Assembly (NCBI RefSeq): GCF_002234675.1
Contig: NC_019869.2
Span: forward strand, 15,609,015 to 15,673,014
Direction: 5' to 3'
DNA: 64,000 nt
From: Oryzias latipes
Taxonomy: Eukaryota; Chordata; Actinopteri; Beloniformes; Adrianichthyidae
Shown: one piece after another, positions 48,830 to 61,859 of the stretch
How the letters are laid out: each line of letters starts with the position of its first letter
How positions within the stretch are numbered: position 1 is the stretch's first letter
Program-made: the position numbers and the translations under genes
The notes under the pieces: generated by a model
The model's input: only the letters and a program-made list of their open reading frames with translations
What the model was told of the DNA's origin: nothing
The model's database searches: none

Positions 48830-51800
48830 AAGAAACAATGAACGCAAGTTAAACAGCTTCTGAGTGAGGTGATCTGGTACAAACTATCCCTCTGAGCAGG
48901 TTGAGCTCGTTCTTAGCCTTTGCGTGAGAGATGACAGGTTTAAAGGAATGTGAAATCAAACTTTTTCTTTAGATAATATCAGCAAAGAGGATCTGCAGTT
49001 TTAGTGCCTTCTCATTTTTAAACACCAAGAGATTAGATAATGTAATTATTAAAGTGAACAACTATTCTTTAATTATAAAACATGATCTCTGCTTCAATGT
49101 GAACAATAGAAGACTTTACACAACAACATAGAAAATAACAAGGGAAATAAATAAATTCATGTTATTTATGATGGTGACAAAACAATGTATTCCTTTTTAT
49201 GAAAGCCACTGTCTCCTTTTTGAACTGAAGGGAGAAACAAAATTTCTCCCAAAGAGGTTGTTGTTACAAAGTGATGTTAATCAGAGCCTATTTCTACTCT
49301 GAGAACTGCAGTCAGCAATTTCCAGTTACAATACAATTATATACAGCTCAAAAGAAAGAATGAGGGAAAACTTGGAAGTGGCCACGGCCCAGATCCCAGC
49401 CACTAAAACCACTAAGGTGAGCTGAGATTTTGTCCGTTCTAAGGCCCGAGCAAGCAAATCTTCCGTCTTCTTCGCTGTGGTTTTTCCCATAACAATTTCT
49501 TACTGATTTGGATTCCCTGCACTGCTTTAGGCTCCACATATCAAAACAATTTTCTTATGTCGCTGTCATGTCTTGACAAAGGTTGTTTGTGATTCCATAA
49601 TCTCCATAGAAAACAGTTATTCCTGCAAATAAGATCAAAAACCCTATTTACCGATGTTCTGCATGTCTTTTCATGTCACAAGAGATCCATATTTCAGCAT
49701 TAAACACTAAATTTCTAAAGGATTTTCTGTATAAAAAAAATCATAACCCCCTGAAGTCCACCCCCTTGTCACTATCTAATTTCTATTTAGTTCATACAAT
49801 CAGTATCAATCCAAAGATAATTTCAGTGAAAACCAAAGAATTCAGAATATTCTCTAGAGATGAATTCCAAATTCAAGGAACATCATCATCAATAAATCTC
49901 GTTAAGCCAAAGTGAATCTCATGGGTAACAACCAAAGAAGACACCATTGATGGAGGCTGTTTTAATTGGTGTGGTGTGTTCAAGTACAAAGATGCTAAGG
50001 AACTAATAGTTGTACAGATAGTTTGAGAGCAGTTTTATGAGGTATTTTTTATTTTGCATTTGTCTTTACATTATCAGAGAGCAAAAGTGTGCTAAAGAGA
50101 ATTGATGCATGACAGACTGTTCTGCACTGCTGCTCACCTGGAAGTCTGTTCTGCAAATGAAAATGCAAAACAGTGACTTGTTTGGAAATGTGCACCCAGC
50201 ATGTGCAAACAGGACATTGACAGTTTAGGACTCCAACATCACAATGGGATGTGAGAAAAAGGTAGACCTTCTTTTAAACCATGATTTTTGTAAATATGAC
50301 CATGCAACTCTCTTTTACATGAACCTTTTTATGTTTAAGTTTAACAAACAGTTACAGCAGTGTCTCACAACATGGCAGCTGTGTAATGTGACACTGGAGA
50401 ATACAAAGTGCAGTTTTTTAAGTTTCATTTTTGGACAAAAAACTGTACAGTATTTCAAAAGTTAACAACAACATGGAAAATGTTGTCCTTTTTGATATTG
50501 CTTTTGTAACTTCAAGTAAGTGAAAGCCCAGAGAGACTCCATAATAGATCAAGAAATGAAGTAAATTTAAAAGATTGTGTTGTTACATTAAAAAAGAAAT
50601 GCATTTTCCTGGTGTCTGATCTTCATCTTTTTACCTTCTGGAAAGTCCCTTGGAAAAGGTTCACTGTAGGACATAGGGTGTATTTCGTTTTTGTTTGCAC
50701 CTTTTTGGAAAAATTAAAATCTGACTTCCGTCTCTGGTTAGAAGCAAAACAAACATTGTCTGATTTGATGAAGATATCATTGCGTGCACAGCTGAAGCAT
50801 GACAGAGACATACTTCAACATGAAAAAAAAAACAATCTGAAGCTCATCAGGGTTGGTGCTGAAATGAAGAAATGTGAAAAGTAAACATGTGTCATGTTTT
50901 TAAATCTACACCTCCACCACCATTTACAACGAGATTTATTATAATTGGGATGTGACAAAACATGATTTAATTCCACACACTGGTAAATTGTCACAGTATA
51001 AAATGGCATCAGAAAATGTTCTTGAACATCTTCTATATCTACCAACATATAGGATATTTTTGAGACTTGTGCGTTCGGATTTCACTTTTTAATTATACTA
51101 CTTTAAGTACCGGTATATCTAAAGGCCAGACATGGACTAGAGAGGCAAGAGAAGCAGGTTGTGGCTAAAGAATTACGCATACTGTTCATGCAAATTGGCT
51201 TACCCTCTTTTAAAGGTGTCCTTTAGGAAAAGCACCAAATCCCCAACTACTTTCTGTGAGTTTCACTCAAAGCTCTCCATTTCTCTTTGTTGAATTTTAC
51301 ATTATAAATATATATAAATTCATGTTTCCAGGATAGTTAAAATTGACCCAAAGACACCCTTGACCTTTGTTTATTTTAATTGTTCTGTGGTTTTAGAGAT
51401 ACGTCCTGTGGGTACATTATACAGAATGAAAAACTTTTATTGGCGGATTTACAACAGAAGTTAGTTTGGTTTTGTGTTTAACTTGAAAAAATGCCTCCAA
51501 AGTCTATACATTATGTTTGGCTTTAATATTTCAATTAAACCTGCTGCTTTTTTTTTCTTTTTCTTTTTTTTATCATCACCTCAGTTGTTTGTTGTTTCAG
51601 GTTTGTCTTTACTCATCTTCCCATAAATGTGTTCTAGGTTGTTGTCTGTCATAATTTCTTTATATTTCCTTTGTAAAAGTTATGAACATGTCCAAAGAAA
51701 GAGAATAGTAATTAATTAGTACCGGTCAAAGTTAACTTTGCAAAACATCAGCCATTATCAGATAACAATGGTGATTCTGCAAGTTTTCTATTAAAAAAGA

Positions 51801-52452
51801 ATCACAGTGATAAACCAGATAAAACCTTGAGGAAAACACAAAGGAAAGGAAATTTTAAAAAAGAAATGTTGCATTTAAACTTAAAGCCAGTCCTAGATAA
51901 ACACTTTTTTTTTATATTGTATTTTTTACTTTTGTGAAAAATGTTCTAATGCAAATTTTTTTTTTTTTTTTAAAACAGTCCCTCAACAAATTTTCTTGCA
52001 AGCAATAAGAGGAGCGCAACAACGAAATCAGTCAGCAAATGACAGAGGTCAACAAAAACCTTTGACATGGTTATAGAGCTGTGTTTTAGGTTCAGTCAAA
52101 TGGTTCCATGTCAGTCTAGATGACTTCTTTTAAGGAAGTTGCTGTTGAAAATAATTTCTATGTTTGTTTTTATTGTTAACAGTTTCACTTTTCAAATGTT
52201 CTCATTGAGGGATTCAGCTGAAATGTTTTCCAGGTACCACAAGATGTCACTAAAGATGCATACCAAAGGACACCATGTTTAACCTCAGTAGCTTATAGAG
52301 AAGTCAAAGAAAAATATATATTCATAGACCTTTGTGATACATAAAAATACTAAAACTTATTGCAAAATCATCAACATCTGCTCAAAGGAAATATGCAGCA
52401 ATGTCAAAGCTTTTTGAATGATTTAAATGCACTTCATTTTATTTGTTTTCAT
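48830..52452. other. Intergenic, nothing recognised
   Basis: AT-rich DNA with only short open frames, none with similarity I can name and none with convincing splice sites. T- and A-runs at about 51550 and 51955. Confidence 0.5.
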
Positions 52453-52655
52453 TTAACCCTTGTGCTATCTTAGATGACCCCACCCTTACATTGACATGTT
52501 CTCCCTACCATGACAAAGGTGGAAAGATTTTATGTAATCCATGGACACCAGTGAAGATCACAAATCATTGAAGAAAAAAGGTTCACAGCACTGTCTAGTG
52601 GGTCTAGATGACCCAAATCCCAATGGTAAAGTGCCTAGGATAGCACAAGGGTTAA
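52453..52655. mobile_element. piggyBac-type MITE
   Basis: Begins TTAACCCTTGTGCTATCTTAG and ends with the inverted copy (CTAGGATAGCACAAGGGTTAA), about 17 bases with one or two mismatches. TTAA at both ends is the target duplication of piggyBac elements. About 195 bases lie between, without an open frame, so it is non-autonomous. Inner sub-terminal blocks (gatgacccca, agatgacccaaat) repeat the GATGACCC motif. Confidence 0.85.
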
Positions 52656-55414
52656 TACAATTAATAAAAAATGAATACTTCATACAAAAATATTCCTGAG
52701 CTGAACCTTATGATAATACACAGCCTTTAATAGCAAAATGTACACAGAAGTATTTTTTAGTTGAAAACATGAAAAACATGTTGACAGTCTTTATGTAAAA
52801 CCAAATGCATGAAAAAAACTACAGTTTAACTTTTATACAATAATGTTACTTGAAGAGTAGCAGAATAAAATGCAAAACTAAATTATGATTCTTTAAAAAG
52901 AAAAGGACTTGATAGAAACCACTCCCTTCAGTCAAGCATTAATGCAGCAGATTTTGTTTCAGTAAATGTTAAGCTCTAAATATTTTCTTGTTCATCAAGT
53001 TTGCTTTGAAAAACTGAGTGTGAGCCAAGAGGAGGAGCAGCAGGCAGCTGTGATTATGTTTTCAAGATGATCAGGAGTTCAGCAGAAGAACATGTAAGCA
53101 TGCTCAGAGGTGGGGCATTAATGTAAATCAGGTTGAAGTGGAAAAGAATCAAACAAGGCTTCAAAGCAGATAATTAAGGATGTAGTTTACAGCTCAAAAT
53201 TATTTAAAACCCTGACAAATGTAAATAAAAGCTGAGAATATATAATATCCTCCTGACTACCAGACGAAAAAAAGTCCATTGATTTTTTTAAATCCACCAA
53301 AAACTACAATTCCCAAAAGTTCCATTAGTTCTCATTTGCTATTATTGAAAAGCTCCAAATGTCCTCTATAGATACCAAAATAATTTAAATTAATAGGATG
53401 CAGTGGTTGGGAGTTATTCAGGTTTAGAAATGCCCTCTACAGAGGACAAATTTGAGTGAGGAGGATTTTTTCACTCATATGGCCTCATGGTAAACAACTG
53501 TGTTATTTCCAGTCCAGAAGAAAGTTGCTGGTTTAATGACTTTTGGTAAAATTTGCCAGTGGTATGAACATTTTTTGTCTTCCTGGAAAACCTGCAGTCA
53601 AACTGATTAAAATTAAACGAACAAGTTGTGTTCTACTAACACAATTTTTTACCAAAATATTTATTGTTTCATTTTAAGAGTCTTCAAAGTAAAAGACTCA
53701 AATCAAACTGTGTTGCTGTGACAGCAAGTCAACATCAAAAGTCACATGACTGAGTGACAGAGGCAATACTCAATGATTCAGAAGGGTTTGACAGGTTGTC
53801 CAAGAGATGCACGGATCTCTCTCTCAAACTTAATCAATGTTTATAATTGTGGTTCAAACCAAATAAGCGGTACGATATATTTATTTAGATTGAAATTTTC
53901 CAAGGAGATACTTGCCTCATAGTTAAATAAACAAGAAATTAAAAAAAAAAAATTTGAGTTGAATGTATACTGAAATACCCAAAATGCTGAAAATTGTATA
54001 CAGTCATAAAGCTTTTCTGTCCCAAAAACACCTACAGCAGTAAAAACATAATTTTTTTTATAAGAAATAACAGAGTTTTGTGCAATGCAAGTAAACTGAT
54101 CCATAAAGCATCTGCAGATTTGTGTCTGAACGTTTAAAGAAGGTTTTATGTTGAATCAATAAGGAAATGTAAAGACTCCCCTGCTCCTTCTGTTCATTTT
54201 TTTTTATTTTTGTATTTTATATTTTTGTATTGTACATTTCTCTATTTTTGTATTTATTACTTTTTTTTACTTTTACTGTCTGTTGTCCGTGTTCAGTATG
54301 GTACACACCAGAACACAAAGCAGCACAACAGCTACTCTTCTGCCCTCTTTCTGCTCTATAGAGGTGGACAATTGAATTTTGCACAAATTGCACATTTCTT
54401 TAGTTTTTTGATGAAAGTTCACAATGTTTTTGGGCAAAAACACAGCTGAATGAGAAAAAAAAAGATTATGTACATTTATTTATTTTTTTGTCTTCAACAT
54501 CAGAACTTTACGAACTGCACATCTAAAAATTTATGATTCCACCCCAAAAAGGATTGAATTGTTCTACCACTAGAGAGCGTTGCAATTCAGATATAGAGTA
54601 GCTCTGATAAGACAGAAATAACCAGAGCAGAGCTTTTCTGAAATTCTTTGTCGGTCTTCTGATAATTTGTCAAATTACCACATTAGTTAATTAAAACAAA
54701 ACCGTGTTGTACACTAACATATATGTTAGTGTTTAGCGTTCCTCTTTATAGTAGCCAGACTGGATAAAATCATGTTATATGAAGCATTAATGCATTTCTA
54801 ATACTAATTATAAGGAACTTACTTTAAGGGACAGCTGTTTAGGCAGATGCACAAGATGCTGTAATATGAAAGATTACAGATGCAAGAATAAAAAAATTTA
54901 CAATTATCATTGCTATCACAAGCATAATCTGTCTGTTAGTGTAGTATGTATTTTATTCCTAAAATAGAACAGTTGTTTCTTCTTTGTCTCACAAATTGGA
55001 TGATAAAAAAATGTGGCTGGTTTGAATATAGTTGGCTAAAAGACAGTAAATTGTATTAAGTTCCATTCTGAAGCTATTTTTAGTGTTCTTACATTTCTTG
55101 GATTCATGTGGGATCGTGTCACTTAATCAGAGAAAAGATGAGGAAAACAAAAGTTGGGGAAGAAGAGACAAACGGGTCAAAGCCTGAGCAGCCAGAACCC
55201 TGTTTGATAATCAGTTTGCACGGAGAAAACAAAGTTTTCCATACATGTAACCTTCAAATCTACTCTCGACTTTTCTCACATGAAGGTTTTAAAATTTTGC
55301 ATTTAACATTCCCATTCTTAACACTTGAGAGAATGAGCATTTTGGTGGCAGTAAAAATATGCAATACTTTAACCTCAACTTTAGTTTGAATGTTGAAATT
55401 GTTTGTTCCTCTTT
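52656..55414. other. Intergenic, nothing recognised
   Basis: AT-rich DNA. A low-complexity T-rich run (about 54195-54275) is the source of a spurious open frame. No gene or repeat family recognised. Confidence 0.5.
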
Positions 55415-55640
55415 TGGCTTTTTTCCCATCAGGGGTCGCCACAGTGAACGAGTCGCATGGTAAGCTTGGCAATGTATTATGCTGGATGCCCTTCCTGATG
55501 CAACCTTCTCAAAGCAACCGGGCTTGGGACCGGCACAGAAGTAGAGAGGGAGCAGGGAGCAGCCCAGAGTCGAACCCTGGTTTCATGGACGGAAGGCGCC
55601 GCAAACCAGCACGTGCTAAACCGGCGCCTGTTTGAATGTT
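55415..55640 (-). repeat. tRNA-derived SINE (second family)
   Basis: On the minus strand it begins near 55640 with a tRNA-like head (gtttagcacgtgctggtttgc, B box GGTTCGACTCT at about 55568-55578). It continues with tgtgccggtcccaagcccgg, ggttgcatcaggaagggcat and ctgtggcgacccctgatggg, the 3' tail shared by many fish SINEs and LINEs. The element is distinct from the SINE at 35395-35645. Confidence 0.75.
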
Positions 55641-56289
55641 GAAACTGTCCCTCATTAAACAGTTAGTAATGAGCACAATTTTTACGTAACTGGTAAATTT
55701 TTCCTTTCTTTATAACCTTACAATGAATGTGTCTAATGAAACTTTTCAGTCATTGTCCATGTTTTTTTTTTCTCTGTAGCTGGTCAAACAGAATAAATAT
55801 GAGCTACAGATTTGTGACTTGAGAAGAGAGATACCTAAAATTTTATTTTATTACCAAAAGCTTGTCTGTGTAGTGGCTGTCTGTGAGCAGCCGGCAGGGA
55901 CGCCCTCCTGATGTGGCTGCTTGATGAAACGACTCAGACAAAGAGGAGAAAAAACAGGCTAAACTAGTTAGAAATGACAAAACTAATCAGATGAAGCCTC
56001 TTTTTTCAACTATATATTTTGAGCACACTCAGTAAAAAATACTAGAAGGGCTTAAATTACAACTGAAATCAATGATTTCAGAAATTTATAGCCATTTGGT
56101 TTTTAACTGTGGAGAAATTGCTCTCAAGGATGAAGGCCAGTAGCTGCATTTTAGCAGATATTGAACAGCAATCAGTGTTATCCCTTAAATCCTTTGAGAA
56201 ACAATATCCTAACAGAAAAAGACAGATGTCAGACGCACTCCCAGACAGACAGACATTTGAATCAATCAATATCTTTGTCAATGAGTAAA

Positions 56290-56460
56290 GTCTACTTCAA
56301 GTTCACACGTTCTCAGGGGCGTCTGCAGCCGGCTGCTCATTTTGTCCAGGGGAACTCCGTTGACCCCTAAGTCACGGCGAGGGATTGTCCTGATGCAAAT
56401 CAGGAGGGGGAACCAATTCATGGCCTCACAATTCGATTAGACATCTGCATATTGAGCATC
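56290..56460. promoter_or_regulatory. Candidate conserved non-coding element
   Basis: Balanced base composition in AT-rich surroundings, with no repeat signature. Contains the octamer ATGCAAAT (56393-56400) inside the near-palindrome cctgatgcaaatcagg, and a cgattag homeodomain core with tgcatatt nearby. It is directly upstream of the candidate exon at 56519. Confidence 0.3.
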
Positions 56461-56518
56461 TGCACCCCACAAAAATCTGCCAATATCTACCCCTCCTCCC
56501 CCCTCTGGCCCCCAGCAG

Positions 56519-56665
56519 GGTAAGCACCCCATGACCTCGAGGGCAGCCCCTGTCCCTGCTCCTTCCACACCTCCCCTTGTCTCCCCCTCCAGTCCCTTCA
56601 TGACCCTGTCAGACCTCGCTACAATACCTGACCCCGCCCCAGAGACGAGACAAGTGGAGTTCAAG
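56519..56665 (+). CDS. Candidate internal exon of an unrecognised proline/serine-rich protein
   Basis: A 147-base open segment in phase 0 between a strong acceptor (long pyrimidine tract then cccccagcag, border at 56518) and a donor ttcaag|gtaaac. The 49 residues are Pro-, Ser- and Ala-rich with PVPAPSTPPLVSPSSPFMTL followed by DLATIPDPAPETRQVEFK. G+C content is well above the flanks. I do not recognise the protein and found no partner exon in the window, so this may instead be part of a conserved non-coding block. It could be one exon of a gene extending to the right of the window. Confidence 0.3.
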
Positions 56666-56679
56666 GTAAACCTCCCTTT

Positions 56680-59600
56680 CTGTGCGTCCGTCTGGTTGGC
56701 CTGGCCCCTGTCCAGGCCTTATCCAGTAATCACATGCACCGCTCTTTTTTCACACAAACTGCTTTTTTACTCCAACCATTTTGTAGGACGTATTTTAATG
56801 ACCTGCCTTGAAAATGAAGATTTTCCTTTCTCTGGAACGTTTTCATTGTAAGACCCTTTCATTCAGGCATTTCTGCCACTCAGACCATTTCCCTCCTTTT
56901 TTGTTGCTCACATTGATTCCCTAGGATCTCATTTAGTGTTTTTGAGAGCAACTACATAAACCCTTAAGCACAACATGTGCTGTTTATTCAATCAAAATAA
57001 TTAAAGCAAGTAAATGGTTTTTGATCCAAATGGCATTGATGCTCGAAAAAAGATTCATAAAATTGCACACTGCAGGAGGAGACTTTGCCACAGCTGCAGG
57101 AAGTCTTATGTAACCTGCTCAACAGAGTCAGGGTGTTGCAGGTATATCGTAAATCTCCCAGCAACCACAATGGTGTCTTCTTACTTAAAAAATCTTCATT
57201 GACTCAAATTAACTAACTACACAAAGGAAGATTTCTGTCACGGGTGACTGTGTGTCAAGTTCTTGTGACAGAAGAAACAGTGATGTAATTTAAAGAAAAA
57301 ACTGGAAAACCTAAAAAAAAAAAAAGAGAGAGATAAAGTAACTTGTCAAATGTTTTTCAAACTAATGTAAAAATAGAATTAAATGTTATCTCCTACTTGA
57401 ACTTCTGGCTTCACATTTCAAACTTCTCTTGAAGCAGAAACCTCACATCTGGACATTACAAAAAATACCCTCTTTCTGCACTGTGGTTTTAATTTCTTCT
57501 TACAAGATGATACAAAATTGTAATTATTGTTGGTGTTGGTCCATTGTGTTTTGTTAGGCCCTATTTCAGTGCAGCTGTCTATTGTGGATTTCAGTGCACT
57601 TTATAGATCTCTGATCTGTCATTGATTTCATTTTTTCTACAGGACTTGGCATCCTCCCACATTTCCTTAAATACCAATTTCTGATTTAGAGCTCATTTAT
57701 CTTTGTAATACAGTAAAGAAGAAGATACAGAACATCAAACCTAACAAAACAGAACACCAATAAAATATCCTGAACACACTTCCTCAGAAAAGCTACACAC
57801 TCATCACATCCATGCCACACAACATAACAGCAGAAATGAATGGACACACCAATTAGTTATTGAATTATACATGTGGACCATTAGTGCTAAAAAATATATT
57901 TTTTATTTAGTCTTAAGCAATACAATCATTTTCTGGAACATAGACTTTTCAGGTTTTTGTATTTTTGTACTTGATGCTAACATTTAAATAAAAGTCGCTT
58001 TTTTAACTGAAAACGAATTTAAAATGTCACTTTTAGCGTTTCCATTTATTGAAAAAGTTTACCTGGCAGCAGAAACATTACACATCATTTTTTGTTTACT
58101 TTGTTTTTTATTAGTTTTTCGTGTTTCCTTGGTTTTTGACTCACACTAGGTTTAAAATTGTTATTATCCTCTTAATTCCTGTTAAAGATCTGCAGTGTGT
58201 GTAAGAGTCTGGTTTACAGTTGATCCTTGTTGGATCACCTGTTCTGTCACACTCCTTATTTCTCCCTTGTTTTACAGTGCACTCAGGTTAGATATGGATA
58301 TAAAATAGCTTTCTTACCTATATGTGACTTGTTTTAATATGTTATGATATGTTTTGTTCATGATGAAAAGTCAGCAGTGTCTTTTTGAAAATGCCTCTCA
58401 GAGTTGGTTGCTTCCTTTGTGATCAATACATTCACACTTGTCTCCTCCAAAAATCATTTGCATTTTCAAGGTTCAATTTAAAATCATTAAAGTCAAATAA
58501 CAAATATTCAGTTTGGTCGTGTAAATGCACCCAACTCTACATCTTAAAACACGGGCAGAGTGTGCACGTGTGTCTTCTTGCTTTTCCATCAGTGACTGCT
58601 ACTGCAGGACTTTTAACCTTGTCTTTCTTAATCTTGGCAGGAAATGAGTGTCAGCAGCTCTGGGTCGTAAAACTACTTTTGGTTGCTGTCCCAGAGTACT
58701 CTGGCAGACGAGAGGACAGAGAATCTCTGTGTCACATCTCCATGGCATGGGTTGTGAAACGATCACTGAGAATGCCAATAATCGCTCAGACTGAGATGAG
58801 ATCCTTGCTTCGGATGCAACAGCATGACCTAATTATCAAAATAAGAGAAACCAACATTAAAACTGATTATTCCTGCTTGTTTATATCTAAAGTGGAGCAG
58901 TGGGGAACTTAGTTCAAAATGAGTCCAACAGACAAAAAAATTAAAAGCATTAGGAAATCAATAAAAGAAATGAATCAAATTTTCTTGTCAAATAATGATA
59001 CAGAAAGATGTGTCGGCACACAAACTAAGAGACTAAGAAAATTTCTAAGGATTTATCCAAAAAAAAGTTTTTGTCTCAATAAAAATAAGGTTTGATTTGA
59101 TTTGAGAATTGTGTGTTTAGAACACACCAATGCATGGAAAAAGGACAGGATATTTACTCCCTGACCGATTTTATGGGTTCCTTTTTCTATTCAGAGGTTT
59201 GACTTCCTCCTGCCTCTTATAGTTGCCCTATTTTATGTGGCATAGATTCAACAAAGTAAAGACTCATTTAGGCAACTTCATGACTGCCATTGTAGACCTG
59301 ACAGGTGAATTTTCAATTCCACCACATGTGGAAGGTTCTTCAGTTGACTGGTGACTCCTCTGGCAGCCTCTGGAGTTAACTCATGTTAATGTCATGTTTT
59401 GGAAATTACGGTCCTGTAAGATTAAATTCTCCTTGTGACCCCATCAGAAGATGGCTAAAATGTCAGTGCTATTGCGGTTTTCCAAAAAAAAAACATTAAC
59501 CCCAAATCATTACACCACCACTGAGGTTATTGAAGCCATAAAAATCCTACTCTAACATTTGAATATTGCTGCTGACATTAGGACTCATCACACAAGGCAT

Positions 59601-60395
59601 GTTCTTCAGTCTTCTGTTTCTTGTGAGTCTATTTGAGCTGTGGACTCAGTTTCCTGTTTTTAGTGGACAGAAGTGACACCTGGTGATGTCTTACGTAGCT
59701 GCAGCTTCGAGGATTGAAATGTTGCAGAGCCAGAAATAATGTTCTGCACACCTCAGTTATAGTTAATTCAGGTATGACAGTTTTCATCCACAAAAATTAC
59801 ACTCGTCATATTCTACCTTGTTTGGATCATTGTCTGAAACTCTGGAAAGATCTCTGTTTAGATCAGCAGTTTCTAAACTACTCTGAACTACTTTTGTCCC
59901 TTAAATGATGTGTCGCTCAAACTATACCAAGTTAGCATCTCTATTTCTAAATTACTGAGCTACTGCTGAGTGTCCTCCTTTCTAAGAATCTGTGATGGCA
60001 AGCAGTTTTGTGTGTCCATTCTTGGAGGATTGTGAGACTGTGAGTCTCCAATTTTTATTTTGCAAAAGATATAATAAACGTGAATAAAAAACTAAAAGAG
60101 TTTCACAGACATTCACAGTTCATACAGACAATCACACTTAAAGTGAAATTCATGTTGAAGAATACAGTGAAAGTTTTAAAAAGCAAGTTGGTATGCTAGT
60201 TTCTGATTGTGAAGTGTTTGAAAAGTTGTGCTTAATTCTTGGAGCATAAATATGAAACAGCTTGTCAGAAAGACTAAAGCACTGTCATTTTAACTGCTGA
60301 ATACCTGCTGTCTAAATGTTTATCGTTTGCAATAACTGCTCTGATCTTTCTGACAAATCTGATTGAGCTGTCAAATTAACTGTCTCCTTTTATGT
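56680..60395. other. Intergenic or intronic, nothing recognised
   Basis: AT-rich DNA. The longest open frame (58385-58912, 175 codons) has no recognisable domain. If the segment at 56519 is a real exon, this would be intron. Confidence 0.45.
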
Positions 60396-60399
60396 GCAG

Positions 60400-60720
60400 T
60401 GGATCCTGAGGCTCAACGTTCCCCCATCGGGATATATTTGTAGCTACAACAAAATGTTCAAAAGCTTTTGTCCCTCATCCTATTGCCGTGAACTGCGTCT
60501 CAGGGCTCATGGACAAAAGGTGTCAAACGGAGCATTGGACTTGTCCTGCTACGTCCTCCTGAGGCTGCTCCTAATCCTATTATAATATGGGCTGTAAAGG
60601 GGTATGGATCTTACGCTCCCTTCATCCCTATAAAAATCTGACCGTATTTACTCTGTTCATGTGTGTGTTCTCATGGGTGTAATTGCATTGTAAGACCCTT
60701 CTTATCCATGTTGTCATAAT
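60400..60720. promoter_or_regulatory. Candidate conserved non-coding element
   Basis: About 300 bases of balanced composition without coding potential or repeat signature. CTTTTGTCC (about 60463-60471) recurs inverted as GGACAAAAG (about 60511-60519); the core ACAAAAG/CTTTTGT resembles SOX-type HMG sites, and aacaaaatg is close to the left copy. Motif reading only. Confidence 0.3.
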
Positions 60721-61708
60721 GTGTTATCCACTGATGCAGCTCAGCATTTTGCCATCCCTTCGTCTTGCCATGGGGCAGGTTTCAATTGCACCTATTCACT
60801 GCTGCTGCGTTCATTACTACTTTTTGTTTTTTCCCTCATTCTCAATCTTTTAATTCTCAGAATTGTGGCGGCTCATGGTGACATGCTTGTGCTTAATAGT
60901 AAAATCTATAATGGTTATTTGCTTTATAGGCTTTCTTTCTCCCAGATTGTGATTTTTGTGTGACACCATCTACAGGTCCACACCCTAATTTGAGCAAATA
61001 TTTATTTAATAAATGCATCCTACAACTGCCTAAATGAATTATTTTAACATTGTTAGAGAAATGTTATTGTTGCATAAGTTCTTGTGTCTCAGATTCTTGT
61101 AAATAGATTTAAAGTGTTGTAATTCAAGTTTTTGAAAAGTAACGTCAACAAGAAGCTGCAAATATATGACACTTTTGTGAGTGTTGAAGGAATTTTTCCT
61201 GTAAGGAAAACCAAATCCATTTTAGGAAATGTAACAGTTTCATAGGATCACAGAGTGTAGTGTGCAACAAAAACAAAAAAAATAAAAACTGTCCTGTACT
61301 AATTTAAGATCTAATACATGTTACATGATCTAATTCATGTTCCATTTTGGAAGATTATTTTTTGCACCAACAAAATAAAATGTAATGTCAAAATGCAGCA
61401 ATGCACCAACAAAGTAATGGACTCTGTTATTTGATAAAAATGCACCATTGCAAGGTAAAAACGAATTTTCCAAACGTCAGTTAAGTTTATGTTTAGGGTT
61501 TCAGTTCTCAACGTATCTCAGGGTCTCAAACAAAATGTGAGAAAAACAGCAAACCAAGAAAGGACAAATGTATTGTTTCCTTTACAGTTTGATCCAAATA
61601 GATATCAATAAACTGAATTTTCTTATATAGGCCTCAATATTGATCCATATGAGTAACCAACAGAATATGTCAAAGGGCTTCAGTTACTAAAGTACTTCAT
61701 TCACTTAT

Positions 61709-61852
61709 GAAGCATGTTTTTGGAGAATGGGAGGAAAAACTGGTTAAATGAACCTTCAAGCTCCACACAGAGGGGTCCCACGTAGGGCAGGAGCCAGGCC
61801 CTTCTTACTGGAGGGTAAAGGTGCTAGCTACTGCCCCACCATGCAGCCCAAG
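61709..61852 (+). repeat. Common teleost interspersed repeat (3' half)
   Basis: gcatgtttttggagaatggg, aagctccacacagagg, gccaggcccttcttactgga and gtgctagctactgccccacc occur in the order of the 3' half of the abundant fish repeat whose 5' half is at 45879-46016. Confidence 0.7.
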
Positions 61853-61859
61853 GAGTCTG

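Noticed and set aside
50612-50884. 90-codon plus-strand frame with a Lys-rich end
   Set aside because: No similarity recognised and no splice or promoter context.
58385-58912. 175-codon open frame, the longest in the right third
   Set aside because: No domain, no repeat of known motifs, and no supporting splice or promoter signals; length is plausible by chance.
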